Source: Theobroma cacao (lineage: Eukaryota; Streptophyta; Magnoliopsida; Malvales; Malvaceae). From it: a DNA stretch of 64,000 nucleotides. Location: assembly GCF_000208745.1 (NCBI RefSeq), contig NC_030854.1, positions 2,387,095 through 2,451,094 on the forward strand. Reading direction: 5' to 3'. The notes below the pieces were generated by a model. The model worked only from the letters and a program-made list of their open reading frames with translations. It ran no database searches and had not been told where the DNA came from. The first letter of the stretch is position 1; the number at the start of each line of letters is the position of its first letter. The position numbers and the translations under genes are program-made. Shown one piece after another: positions 49,801 to 62,391 of the stretch.

Positions 49801-52800
49801 AATAATGTGCCACACCAATCTGTGAATAAACATGTGATAACAATTTATTGTCTGGATCCTAAAAGATAGCACCTGAAACAATAATGTAGTGATGTTTGAG
49901 AAACAAGATAAAATGGAAGGGCAAAATAAGATAAATTCTTTTATGAAAGGACATCTAACCTGTATGGCACCTTCTACATTGCCTGAACCTCGACATATAT
50001 CGATCAAAATTGACCAGCTTACATGATTAGGTGAAAGGCCAACAGACTTCATCTCATCCATTAAAGCTTTTGCACGATAGTAGTCAGTACAACAGGCCTT
50101 CATTAAAATATTATATGTTGCTGTAGTAGGTGTGAAAGAAAACTTCTTGGCGAAACTTAAATGATGTGAATTAGTTAGTGCAGTAGAAGTAGTTCTGTTG
50201 TTTAGTTGCTTTGTACTTAACACACTATCTATATTGCCAGCAAAACCCTCCTGGCCTCCTGTCCAGCAGTGGAAAAGGCGAAAAGCCCTGTCATACTGGC
50301 TAGCCTCAACACAAGCATGTAGAAGAATGTTGCAACATTGTGAATTAGGTTCACATCCAGTGAGAATCATCTCTTCAAATAATTGAAATGCCTGCTCAAC
50401 TAGGCCTGCATTGGCACAGGCACTGATCAATGATGACCATGTAACTGTATTAGGGGTAACACCAGCTGATAGCATATCTTCTTTAATTTTCAGTGCCATT
50501 TGCCACAACCTTGCATCTGCAAAGACCTAAAATTTGTACACATAAGTATTATTAAGAGAAGAATATATCACAAAAGGTTCATTGAACAGGTTATAGGAAT
50601 TGGAATTGTTTTTTGGACAGTGCAGCAACAAATACCTTTATGATCGTGCAGTAAGTAAAGACATCCAACTTCAACACTCCTGTTGACTCCAGATGCTTCA
50701 CTTCATTGTAAATATCTTGGGCCAAATCAACTCTCAGAGCAAGACAGCACGCCTTTAAAAGGATGTTATAAGATGCCATATCTGCTGTGATACCAAGATT
50801 CTGAACAAAGAAACACATTTTAATATATTATCTTGCTAATGTGGATGCAGCATGAATCTTCATGTTTGTAGTGCCATGGAATGTCTCATTGGGGAAAGTT
50901 TATCTCCATTACAAGCTTGACACTAGATCATCAGACAGAGATTAGACATTTTAGACATCCACACTTTCCATTAAAAATTACATTTATATTTTATCTTCTA
51001 TTAAATAAATGAAATGAGAAACATTCAAGTCAAGCATCAGATTATTGAGCAAAATAGCCAGGCAATTACTGAAAAGTTAGAAATCTAGACTACCCATCTG
51101 AGAGTGTACTTAGAGAGCTTAGTACTGTTCACAAAAAAAGAAATAAAGGAAAAATAAATAAAATAAACATGAAAAAGCGGAAGATTCTTCAATGATATTA
51201 AGTACCATAGAAGAAAAGACAGGGAGTTGGGCATACTTGCATGTCCTTGTAAACATCTAATGTGTATTCCAGATCATGAGCATTGACATTCATGAGACTG
51301 TTGAAAACATATATATTTGGAGTGACCCTTTGATTGACCAAGTCCTGCAGCAATATTCATACAAAAGTAAGCCCAAATCTCATTGGAAGAATCAAATTTA
51401 GGAATGCCACAAAACAAGGCATTATTTAGCATGTAAAGGCATTCAAATCTGAAGACATGATGATCAACTGGCCATACTTCATGTGTATTGAATTAAGCCA
51501 GTTACCATCACATTAGCAGCAATATGGGTGAGGGGAGTGGAGGACAGAATCTTTATGATGTCCGTAAGATAGACGCAACAACCAAATGAAATATTTACAA
51601 GAAAATTTCATTGAATTTGAGAAGGCAGGTGGGCAAATACCTCGTAAATGTTTCTAGATTTCAGGTAGTCACCACAGAGACCACAAGCATCAATTATTGC
51701 ACGATACAGATACATATTAGGACCACTCAAGTTCTTCTTGGACGCTTCATATGCTGTCAATGCAGATGCCAAATCCCTCTTCTTTCCAAATTCACTTATA
51801 ATGCTACAGAATAATATTTTGGCATGTGGCAGCAGGCAAGCATACCTTCAATGCAAACATTCCAAGAATTAGCACCGGCCAAATCAAAAAAGAAGTGTTC
51901 AGCATTTGAAATTATTCAAGCTACACTCGCGAAATCTTTCAGGAATCTTGATGGTAAAATTGAGACCTATATGTAACAAATAAAAAGAAAGCAAAAACTC
52001 ATACCTTACAGCCAAATTTGGGTTTCTTTTATCAACACAGACTTTTATAATGTAAGATGGATCCACTAGTTCCTTGATTGTAAATTGAAAACCTGAACCA
52101 AGATAACATCTGTCAAGCAATGCAAGGAACGTCTAAAAACAGAGTAACCACTAATCATACACACCTAAAATCTTCCAAGCATCAGAAACTCATGCAGTAA
52201 CACCTAGGGTACTCAACTTCAATTCACATAACGATTAATTCAGTTCCATGAAGTAATGAAGTAACAAAACTTGCATAAAACTATAATATTAAGTGGTGCA
52301 GCTGCCTGCTGCTGAGAGTCTAATAGGATACCCGGATGCAAAATTCTTAATGTAAGGGCTATTCTACAAAGATTAAGGTATACCTTGCTTACTTGCTTTT
52401 CCTTCCAGAAGTAAAAACTGCGTTTTGATACAAAAATGAATGGAGTAATACTTTTAAATAAAATAAAAATTAAAACCGGAATTTTTTTGGGAGAACAAAA
52501 TACAAAGATTTTAGCTATATATTGAGTAAAACAATTATCTTAAAATCAATACTGTATTCAATCGTTTGTTCGATTTTAATGATTATGATTTTGGTTTTGC
52601 CTAGTTGTATGAATAAAAGTAGCAAATGCACATTGGGTACCTCTTAGAGCCTCCAACAAATCAACAGCTTGCTCCACTTCACCAGAACCCACAATCCTTT
52701 GAAACTCCCTTTTCATCGAAACCAAACCAAACCCATCAACCAACTTCGAAGGAGCAATCCCAAGCTTCTCAACTTTCTTCAGCACCTCGACAACACTTTT

Positions 52801-53223
52801 AACCTTTCCTTCTTGAACATTCGAAGCAACCCCTTTGGAAACAAACTGAACACTCAACATTGAAACAATACGCGGAGCATTAACTCCCGAAGCAACGAGC
52901 ATCTCCACTATCATTGCAAAGTCCTCGAGACGGCCATCCTCTGCCAGCTTCGAAGCGAGGTCGGCGTAGTACTTGAGTAGGGAGCTGCGGCGGGAAGTGG
53001 GGTCCCATCGTACGGAGGAGCTGGAGAGGAGAGGGTAAGGGTGTTGATGAGAATAGACGGTGGGGATGGAAGGAGAGCAGTTTTGTTGTCTTCTGGAAGG
53101 GGAAAGCCTGCCAAGGGAGGAATTGGGTTTTTTGGGTTTTGAAGAATGGTGGTGGTAGTGATGGAGGTTTGCTGGAGGAGTAGAAATGGAGGAACCGCCA
53201 AGGATGATGACAAAGTCTTTCAT
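46859..53223 (-). CDS. Pentatricopeptide repeat protein (P-class), 12 exons, probably organellar
   Basis: Predicted sequence-specific RNA-binding protein of plastid or mitochondrion. Exons in transcript order: 53223-52641, 52092-52005, 51845-51641, 51344-51237, 50800-50636, 50526-49960, 49297-49232, 49098-49018, 48712-48615, 48436-48226, 47434-47374 and 47202-46859, giving 858 residues with all phases fitting. The N-terminus is rich in Ser, Pro and His, with a weak transit character. PPR units are clear: TPNIYVFNSLMNV, ADMASYNILLKACC, DVFTYCTIIKVF, TPNTVTWSSLISAC, EPNSQCCNILLHAC, TPTTATYNILMKAC, SPNHVSWSILIDIC, KPDVVAYTTAIK and QPNLVTYNTLLRA. No E/DYW editing tail; it ends in a basic WLWRRADVIRR. 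Many introns are unusual for PPR genes, which are often intronless. Best remembered counterpart is At5g02830. Confidence 0.9.
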
Positions 53224-53500
53224 TCTTGGCTAAGGAAGTGAGTGTTTGGTTGTGCTGTGGTGGATTGTCCGCTGTTCTTCCATGGCTTTTTTTCTTTTTT
53301 TTGTATGATGTTGTTTGTGGATTGAATTTGAAAGGCAGATATTGTCAGTTGTTAGTGCAAGTTTGTCAGCCAATTGTTTCTCTCTTCTTTTGCTGTATAG
53401 AGCGGAGGGAGGAAGAAGCAAATTTTGTCAAAGAAAATATCAATAATACTAAAAAAATTATTAAAATTTGACGTAATGTTGAAATAAATCTCTAAGTTAA
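53224..53500 (-). promoter_or_regulatory. PPR gene promoter side
   Basis: Upstream flank of the PPR start codon, less AT-rich than the DNA beyond it. No element identified. Confidence 0.4.
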
Positions 53501-53504
53501 CGAA

Positions 53505-53935
53505 AATTTAACTAAGTATTTATATTTTTATTATGTTTCGATTAAATTTTTATAATTTTATTTTAAGTAAAATAAATTTTTATTATAATTAATAATTAAT
53601 TATTATTATTAATCAAAATATTATTTATTATTTTATATTCATATAATACATATTGATATAAAAAGTAAAAAATATCAAAATTATGTTATAATATCAAATT
53701 AATATGTCGTTATCATTAATTATGATATATCAATATATCACATCATCATCAATTATAATATGTTAACATATTATATCAATATCACATTATATAAAATAAT
53801 AAATTATATTTTAATTAAATTAATTATTAATTATAAAAAATTTTATTTAAAATAAAAATATAATAATTTATTTAACTCAAAATAAAAATATAAAATTTAA
53901 TTAAAAACAATAAAAATATTAAAAAATAAATAAAT
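53505..53935. mobile_element. AT-rich foldback (MITE-like) element, copy 2
   Basis: The left arm ttttattttaagtaaaat...attaataatt and the right arm aattattaattat...ttaaaataaaaat are reverse complements around a centre of atatcaatat/tgatat words. Same family as the copies at 27.3 and 54.3 kb. Confidence 0.6.
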
Positions 53936-53966
53936 TTTTTTAAACATTTTAAGAGTTATTTTGAAT

Positions 53967-54134
53967 TTTTTTTAACAGGGTTCTTGCGTACGCAAGCCCC
54001 ACTACCACAAATTATGACGTAGGCTCTCCCACTCGGGGAGACCTTAGGCAAGCACCCCTCCTCAGTGCAATGGAGGCAGCTTGCCTAGGCCATGGGCTTT
54101 TAGGATCACCCATCGACCTCATCCAGGTAAGTAT
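53967..54134 (-). pseudogene. U1 snRNA retropseudogene (full length)
   Basis: On the minus strand it begins ATACTTACCTGGATGAGG, the U1 5' end that pairs with 5' splice sites, and continues through GGGTGATC, CCATGGCCTAGGCAAG, CTCCATTGCACTGAGGAG, GCCTAAGGTCTCCCC, CTACGTCATAATTTGTGG (with the Sm site AATTTGTGG) and a final hairpin around CTTGCGTACGCAAG. An A-tail follows. Direct repeats GAGTTATTTTGAAT (53953-53966) and GAGTTCTTTTGAAT (54135-54148) flank it, 13 of 14 matching. The upstream side lacks the plant snRNA upstream element (consensus RTCCCACATCG) and a clear TATA at the usual distance. It is therefore an RNA copy reinserted by LINE machinery, not a working U1 gene. It keeps U1 stem pairings, suggesting it is young. 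Confidence 0.88.
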
Positions 54135-54249
54135 GAGTTCTTTTGAATATTATGCGATAAAATTTTAAGATTTTCTCTCCCTTTTTAAGTAACAACAATA
54201 CTAATTTTTTGAGATTTTTATTTTTTTTTTCAAATTATCTATTGGTAGT

Positions 54250-54715
54250 AAGGTAGGGTAATAGTTAACTTAAAATTTTTTTAAATTATTTAAAAATTTT
54301 AAATAAAATTTTATTATTTTATTATATACAATCAAAAATTTTATTTTTATTTTAAATCAAATAAATTTTCATTATTTACAATTGATTACTCAAAATATGA
54401 CATATTATTTTAAATATTACATGTTACTACTACTAATGTGGTATGTTATTAATAAATAATGATATAATATGTTAATATGACACGATATAATCACGTAATG
54501 TTTTTTACTTTTTATGTTAATGTTATGTCATATAAATATAAAATGATAAATGATATTTTTATTTAACCAATTTTTAATTTATAGAGCTTACTTAGTTCCA
54601 AATAAATGTATAAAGTTTAATTGAATGTAATAATAAAATAAAAATTTGTTTATATTTTTTACAATAATTGAATAGCTTTATTAAATTAAAAAATATTAAA
54701 TCTATCTAATTTGGG
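54250..54715. mobile_element. AT-rich foldback (MITE-like) element, copy 3
   Basis: The left arm (ttttatttttattttaaatc...caattgatt) is matched in reverse by the right arm near 54570-54660. The central words atgacat and ttaatatgac resemble the other copies. Ends are approximate. Confidence 0.5.
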
Positions 54716-55273
54716 TTGTAAATTTAAAAATTCATCCATAACAATATAAAATTATAAATTGAACCAATAAAAATGAAGTTAAAAGAAGTTCAATGATATA
54801 ACAGTAATAATAATTATAAATAAACTAAAAAAAAGATACAATATCTATTTAATTTGGTTTGTGAAATTCCTTAATGTAATAAGATCGTAGATAGTAAAAT
54901 TTTGCATGGTGTTAGCATCATTCTATGGTAACAAGCTTACATTTGATCAGTCAGTCCATCCAGCATGACTAAAATTAAATGAGGCTTGATAAAGAACAAT
55001 GGTTCTTAGAGTTTGAACCAAAGAAAACCCGTGGGCAACAACGCGAATCCCCCAGAAACCTGCCACGTCAGCAAGCCCCAACGTCAGCCTCCTCCCCCCG
55101 CCTACACTCTCTTCCCCAAATCAGCCAACTCGATTATAATTACGAAAACCCTAAAAAAGCATAAATCAATTGCTGAGAAAAATCGGATGAATAAGATTTT
55201 TTGAAAAATTTTGATTCGATTGATTAAAAGAAAAAAAGGAGAAGCTTTTTGTGTTTTTTGATGCTGATAAGAG
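54716..55273 (+). promoter_or_regulatory. Upstream region of the CCCH gene
   Basis: AT-rich to about 55000, then a C-rich leader-like stretch (55020-55130) before the start codon. Contains the 5' UTR. Confidence 0.5.
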
Positions 55274-58200
55274 ATGCCGCCGAAGCAACCCTCAAAAACA
55301 GAGTTAGCGAAGAAGCAGAAGATCGTAGAGGACAAGACCTTCGGTCTCAAAAACAAGAATAAAAGCAAAAATGTCCAAAAGTACGTCCAAAATCTTAAGC
55401 AATCCGTTCAACCCAAACCCGACTCGAGTAAAGTAGCTCAGAAGGTTCGGATCGTCCCCCGATTACTACTTTTTCTTTATACCTCCTAATCTATAGATTT
55501 AAAAATCAAAAAATAGAATTTTTTATGCTTTCTTTTTTATTCCCTTTTTATTGTGTTGTTTAGGAGTTTAAGACTTTCAGTGGATGAAAGAAAAGATATT
55601 AGAATCGGGAAAGATTTTTTAAGTTTTTTCTCATCTTGGGTTGTATGAATTAGTTTGGTTTGTATAGAAAAGTGTAGAATTTTTATTGTCAGGCAAAATG
55701 TTTAATTCTCTTTTAATGTTTAGTTAGTTAAGTTGATTGGTAATTCTGGTTCTTTAGGAAGTGAAAGTTTCAATGAAGATAATATCAAATGGTAAAAAAA
55801 AGTTAATTTTTTCTTTAGTAATCAAGCTTAGACATCAATTTTTTTTTTTTAACTAACAGAAAAAGAAAGAGGAAGAGAAGGCCAAAGAGAAGGAGCTCAA
55901 TGACTTGTTCAAGATTGCTGTTACTCAGCCCAAAGTGCCTGTTGGTAATTGTCCTGTCCTTTCCTCTCTGAGTTCATCAGGATTATCACTGACTTAAGGT
56001 TTTGGATGTTGGTTTTTTTGTTTATAATATGTATTTATATTGGCTAGTGGGAATTAAAAGTTTAGAACTAATAATTGGGTACTTGAGCAGGTGTTGATCC
56101 CAAGTCGATAGTATGTGAATTCTATAAAGTGGGACAGTGTGCCAAAGGTTTTAAATGTAAGTTCTCACATGACCTGAATGTTCAGAGGAAAGGCGAGAAG
56201 ATTGACATTTACAGTGATAAGCGTGACCAAGGTTAATTCCATATGAAATTTTACATTGTTTATCTGTTATTACTTAATTATGCAGTATGATATGTTTATC
56301 GTTGTGCTGATGTTTATGTGGTTGGTGTTTCTTTCTTTAAGAAACAATGGAGGACTGGGATCAAGAAACTTTGGAGAAGGTTGTGGAGTCAAAGACAAAG
56401 GAATATAATCAGAATAAGCCTACTGATATTGTAAGCTTTTGCTGTTGTTCCTGTATAAGTTTGTTGATTATTTCAAAATGTATATTCTGCTGAACTCTAT
56501 ATTTGTTAAATGGCACATTTTTGCCCATTTATGTGTGAAAGTCATGCCTTTGAACTCTGGTGGAAATTTCTTCTAGTATGGACAATGGCAAATGGAAAGC
56601 TAGCATGAGATGTATTTTGTTACATTCTGAAGCATTTGCATTTTAATGCCTAATATGAAATTCACTTAATGTGCGAATTATTAATTAGATATGCAGAGGA
56701 TAGAGAGAGAGAGGTCAAACTAGATGGCTGTGAGGATTAAGTTGGTGTAAATTGTAGGGTCTAGCTGTGTGACTTGAGATATTCGTTTCTCATCTTCTGC
56801 TGCTTTACCTAACTTTGAATGACTATGATTGGTACTGATTGGATGTATGTGCAGGTTTGTAAATATTTCTTGGAAGCAGTAGAGAAGAAACAATATGGTT
56901 GGTTTTGGGTATGCCCAAATGGTGGTAAAGATTGTCACTACAGGCATGCTCTTCCCCCAGGATACGTTTTAAAGTCTCAGATGAAGGCTCTGATTGAGGA
57001 AGAGCGTGAAAAAACACCAATTGAGGATGAAATTGAGAATCAGGTAATAATTAGATTTGCTGGAATCAACCTGCTATGCTTTAATTAGCATACTTTGTGA
57101 CTTTCTTTTCATTATATTTAGCTTACCTAACTAAAATATGTCTTCTTCTGTAGCGTGCTAAATTAAAAACTTCAACTCCTATGACTCCTGAGTTATTTAT
57201 AGAATGGAAGAAGAAAAAGATAGCAGAAAGAGATGAAAGTTTGGCTGCACAGAAGGCAGAAAGGGCTAAGAATGACCGCATGAGGTATGCCCTGCGCGGT
57301 CCATGCGCTTTTACGCATGTTTGTTAATAGAGTGAGTGTATTTGCATGTGTCTTATTTTCCTGGGTGTCATTTGCTAAATTTGTTGTTCTTTGTGCTTTA
57401 TTGCAGTGGCCGTGAACTATTTATGTCAGATGCTAGTTTATTCGTGGATGATGCTGAGGCATATGAGAAATACCAAAGAGAGGAAGAATCTGATGTTGCC
57501 GGAAATAAGGTACTCTTTTGCTTGGCATCTTCTATATTTTCCTCGTCGCTCCTGTGAGCTTTGTGAATCACTCTGGGGAATGAAAGGTTGAACTGCTGTT
57601 AATACATATTTAGGAAGCTTCCATATGCTGATGGAAGTGGCAAATAGAGCATTGATTTTCTAGGTTTCTTTAAAAGGAAAATATATTTACTAGTCATTGC
57701 ACTAGTAATTAAAGTTTATAGTTTCCAAATTTTAAGGAACAAAAATTGTTGTTTGTTGCTTTCGTAGGGAAAATGTGACAATTGCTGCCACTATGCTAGC
57801 TCCGCCACTGCTAATTTACTAGTGTTGGCACCACCTAGCATTTATCATTTTCCACAGAATCATGCCATCATGGCACATGTTTTTGACGATGAAACTAATA
57901 TAAAGTGACCATGAGAGCTTGGTAACAGGAAGTTTGAATAAACACCGAAGTAAAATGTATTTTGAAATGTACCTATCTTGAAACAGCCTAGAGCTGCCCC
58001 TGCTCCTGGGTATCTTTGTGTTTCCATACCTTGCCCTACCTTGATCCTAAGAGGGAGAGGGTTTGAAAAAAGCACCTCCCTGATTATGGTGCTTCTAAAT
58101 TGTCATATCTAACATGTATTCAACCTGGTTTAATGTCATCTCTGAAGAAAAGTTGTGGCCCTTCTTTGTAGTACCTGATACTATGGCTAAACTTTGGAAA

Positions 58201-58528
58201 TATGATTGGTAGGTGCTGAACAGTGGATTTTAATCATAGAATGAAATTGGAATACATGCAAAGAATTTTCACTATTGACACACTAATATTCCATGGGCAT
58301 ACTATGAGATGGACTGATTGTTGCTGAATATTTCTTGTTTTGCACGTACAACATCAGGCCAATCCTGATTCAGCTGCTGATGGACCAAGTACCTCAGCGA
58401 CATCTGCTGCTGATGCTGAAGCTCTTCCAGATGATGATGATGATGATGAATTGGACATGGATGAACTAAACGAACTAGAAGCAAGCTTGGCAAAAACATC
58501 AATCCAAATTCAGGAGCCTAACGCTTAA
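55274..58528 (+). CDS. CCCH zinc-finger protein of the DFRP1/ZC3H15/Tma46 family
   Basis: In yeast and animals this family binds and stabilises DRG/Rbg GTPases on ribosomes; the same role is inferred here. Exons: 55274-55444, 55860-55944, 56091-56231, 56342-56430, 56855-57043, 57154-57284, 57407-57509 and 58358-58528, giving 359 residues with all phases fitting. The start [23 protein letters not shown] is family-typical. First finger [19 protein letters not shown] (CX7CX5CX3H); second finger VCKYF...[14 protein letters not shown], with a long first spacer. The DRG-binding C-terminal part ([28 protein letters not shown]) precedes an acidic Asp run and the terminal [13 protein letters not shown]. 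Arabidopsis has C3H11 and C3H21 of this type; I cannot say which is orthologous. Confidence 0.93.
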
Positions 58529-61500
58529 GCTCAATTTTTAGAGGCGCAGAGTCTTCAGTCCACATGCGTTTTAAAAGTGTTGACTCTATGATCCTGCTGC
58601 AAATTACTTGCCATCACAATTTCACCTGTAGCTTAAGACTGCTGAGCTTCCCATTATCCTGGCAGAGTGGCAGCTGTCATTATTATCGTCAAATTTAAGG
58701 TTCACCTATAAGCCTAGTGGTGCATGAGCATATGGTGAAATTGCAAATTGTATCCCATTCTAGAATGCTCGGTTTCTCTCAATCTTTGTTAGAAAGAGGA
58801 TCATGAATATGGTTGTGGTTTTCTTATTCTTTTAGGCTTTGAAGCACACAAGGACGATTCTCAGTTTATGAATAAGGTGTATTATTTGAACACAATTCAC
58901 AGCAATCTCTAATGTATTATCAATTTCTCAGTGTCATTGTCTGATCACAAATGCATGCATTTGCCTTCCTGGAAGGAAAGATTTAAGCTGATGAATCGCA
59001 GTTAAATTTCCACTGCTAAAAGAAGTCTGAATTATTCATGAACTTGGCTGCGCTCGACAGAAGCTTCTTCTCAGGTGCTATGTGCCTGACATTGGTTTGC
59101 CCCTGAACCTCTACTTGTAAAAACATTCTATGGTATTATTGGTTCTTTACCCTGCCGATGATGTCTTGAGTTACTTGTGCTCTCATGGATCAAACCCATC
59201 AGCTAAAATCTGTTATACCAACATCATCTGTTAAGTCTTCAGGACTGAATTTAAGGTCCTGCACTAGCCTAGAAAAAGTTGGAAACAAACAAGAATGTGG
59301 ATCAGTACAGCCAATACAGCTAACCCGACAAAAATGATGACAAACCAATGATCCAAAGGTCGTATCCATGGTGGGGATGAGAAACTGTTGAGAAAGAGAT
59401 CCGAGTTCCACTTCCATTAAGAGGAACCAACAGACAGTGTCACTCTTCAATGTTCTCAACGAGCCAAACATTTCTTGTTATCATGTCAACTAATGGGACA
59501 AATCCATAGCTTCAAAAGTCCTCGAGGTTGTGCCACTACCCAACAAAACATAATATTATTATTCTTTTAAAGTGCTTTTGTTGCACGAGCGGGTCTAACG
59601 TCATCCCTTCATACGCAAGCCCAATGAGAGGCCTTCGGGTTTCTTCGTTGAAACTTCTTCTGCCCTCCTTTACAAGAAACACTGTTATAGCTGCCCAGCT
59701 GACTGTTCCTTTCGATGTCTTTGTAATTGAGTACTGTAATTTGCTTTTCTAAAGTCAAAAAGATTAATTTATGGATTAAATGGATTCATTATTGCAATAC
59801 AAAGCATTACCAAAAAAATATATCTTTAATGCATATTTATATATATTATAGTAAGGATTTCGCTAACCATGCAATAATGACAACAGTAGCCTAATGTAGA
59901 AAAAAATTAATTTAATTGGGTCATATATTATATTATATTTTAAAGGAACTTTTGCTTTAAAGTCAAAGATTTTAAATATTAAAAAAAATGAATGCTTAAG
60001 TTCATTAATTCAAGAAGAAATTATCACGATAATACAATATCTCGAGTATCATCTTAATGACATAATCTTTTACAAAGTTTCCAAGTTATATCGTGTATGG
60101 TTTTTCTTTTTTGTTTCTAGAAGTTATATATCATTTTGGTTATTAATCTTTATGTAAAAAAAGTAAAATTATTATTTGAATACAAGAATAAACAAGTATT
60201 ATTTTGGATTAGTAAGAATTAAAATTAATCTTTGTAAATAATTAAATACACGACCTTAACCTCTATATAGAATAATTGTATTTGAATGAATTTATCATTT
60301 CACATTTGAAAATTGAATATATTTATTAACTTATGATCGGATTTATAACACAAATATAAAGTTTTTTTTATGATTTTTTTAAAAGATACATACATACTCT
60401 TTGTGATGATCGAATTGAATAAAAAATATACCTTTTTAATCTTTCGTTTTAGATTTTTATTTAATTTTAGTGGGATCAATCTTATTATAACACGTACATA
60501 TAAAATTAATTTTTCTAACTAACAATTAATACGACGATCTTTAATATATTGAAAAATATTACTTAATATAATAACGTTAAAAGGTGACTTGCAATGATGG
60601 TTAACAAAACACTACGAGTGATTAGTATTAATCTTCATGTCTTCACTATATATTAAATAGAAACAGGAGAATGTTCAGGTCAAACTCTCTAAAATATGTA
60701 TTGAAGGTAAAGCAAATCAACTTGGACATGTCTGAAATTTCAAGGGATTACAGAAGGGCGGAGGGGGTAAGACTGCGAGGGGCAAATTTGTTTGAGGGTT
60801 CAAAATTTCAACGACACCGCGGTGCAGGTGAAGAAGTCATTGGCTACATGATTACGTATTAAAGCATGATTTACAAGGGATGAACAGTGGGGGAGATTTT
60901 AGGATAGAATTGTTCAAGGACACAATTAAGATTTGCCGTGTCAAACGCGAAGAAAGGTTTGTCCACCTCTGCGGTGACAAATGCTGTTCATGGGTTTTAA
61001 ATTTCTTGAAAATCTATATGTTTCATGAACATTGTCGAGCTTTTGAAAGGTACTCCCCCACTGCTTTTTCTCTGTTCTTTTGTCTTTGTAGAGATTTGTT
61101 CTTAGTAAGTAAGTGTTACAACAAATAATTGAAATGTATTGGGGGTGGTGAAGAGAGAGATTTAAATAGTATTGGCCTTGGTAATTGTTTTATACTTGTT
61201 CTCGTTCTATAAAATAAATAATTTACAAGCTTTAAAGTAATCTTTTAAAGAAAAAGAACTTTTAATTAAGCGAATTCTAGAACCCAAGATTAGTCAAAGA
61301 CAAAATTTTCCTTCTTTCTTTGTGTTTGTGATAAAGGAAGCATAAAGCTTTTGCAAAGAAAAGAAAAGACCCATTCTTTTTATTTGCTTTTGGCATCATA
61401 ATCTGCAACCCATTTAGGTCCAATTATGGGTTGATATGAGGTTAAGGAATGGGAAAGATGTATCCTTAAACCAAATGGGGTTGCTTTGCAAGGCACAAAT

Positions 61501-62100
61501 GGAAGAAAGCACAAAGGTAACAAAACTGTTTCTTCTTGAATGGCAAAGAGGCACCCTGTTCGATTCATATACCGGACAAGAAATCACCTTGTCCAATAAA
61601 AATTCTACTCTTATCTTTAGCAAAAGTTTTCTCCCAGAAACACTCTTACCTTAAAAGTAGGTGCACAAGTACACAAGGCAGTTCAGTAAAAAAAAATTAT
61701 GTTGGTAAGTATGTGCTTTTTAAGCAAAAGTATTTTGGCAGATTATATACGACTTTGGCTAGCTTTTTGGTGCACTTGCACTTTCATTCCTGTCCCACAT
61801 GCTCCCCCAGTCTCACAGCAATTTTTTATACACAGAATTGAAAGGGAAAAAATGGAAAAACAGAGCACCAATTATTGGGGACCTTTTGTCCGTACAGATA
61901 GGAAAGCTTTTGTTTCATCCATGGCACTGGTCTTGAGGTTCTTACTTTCATGCAACAGAAATAGAGATGAGTGTTGATTTTGTATTTTATTGGCTGGTAC
62001 TAAATTGGAGGATTCATCTTAAGAGGCCTGCTCCTATTAGAATTAGCTGAAGGATAGAACCATTCACAAGACAGGCAATTTGGAAACTTACAGCACAAAA
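58529..62100. other. Intergenic DNA
   Basis: To about 58900 it should include the CCCH gene 3' UTR. From 59750 to 60650 it is very AT-rich. Several ORFs of 60-100 codons on both strands (for example near 59200-59470, 60670-61130 and 61440-61980) have no recognisable motif. Confidence 0.4.
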
Positions 62101-62391
62101 TGAACAATGCTAGTAATTCTGAATTCAAAACCTTTGCTGCCAGGTTTTGTCTTAGAGAGAGAAAGAGAGTACAGAAATAACAAAAGGGGACAGAGGAGGG
62201 GAATTGGGTCGTGGATAATCGAAAGAAAGATACATGAGAATTCTCATGGAGAGCACTGCTCTAGTACCAGGTAACAACTTTCAGGGAACAATGCGGAAAA
62301 GGGTGAAGCAACCTTAAACCAGAACATTTCCAAGCAATGCTGAAGATGACAATTGCTGGGAACTGCTCATTTTCTGTTCAGATCACCCTGA

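Noticed and set aside
53974..54134. Island first considered as a 5S rRNA-containing Cassandra element or tRNA-derived SINE
   Set aside because: The ATACTTACCTGG start, the CCTAGGCAAG stem and the AATTTGTGG Sm site identify U1 snRNA instead.
59199..59752. ORFs of 74-90 codons on both strands
   Set aside because: No motifs, no splice context, and overlapping frames on opposite strands.
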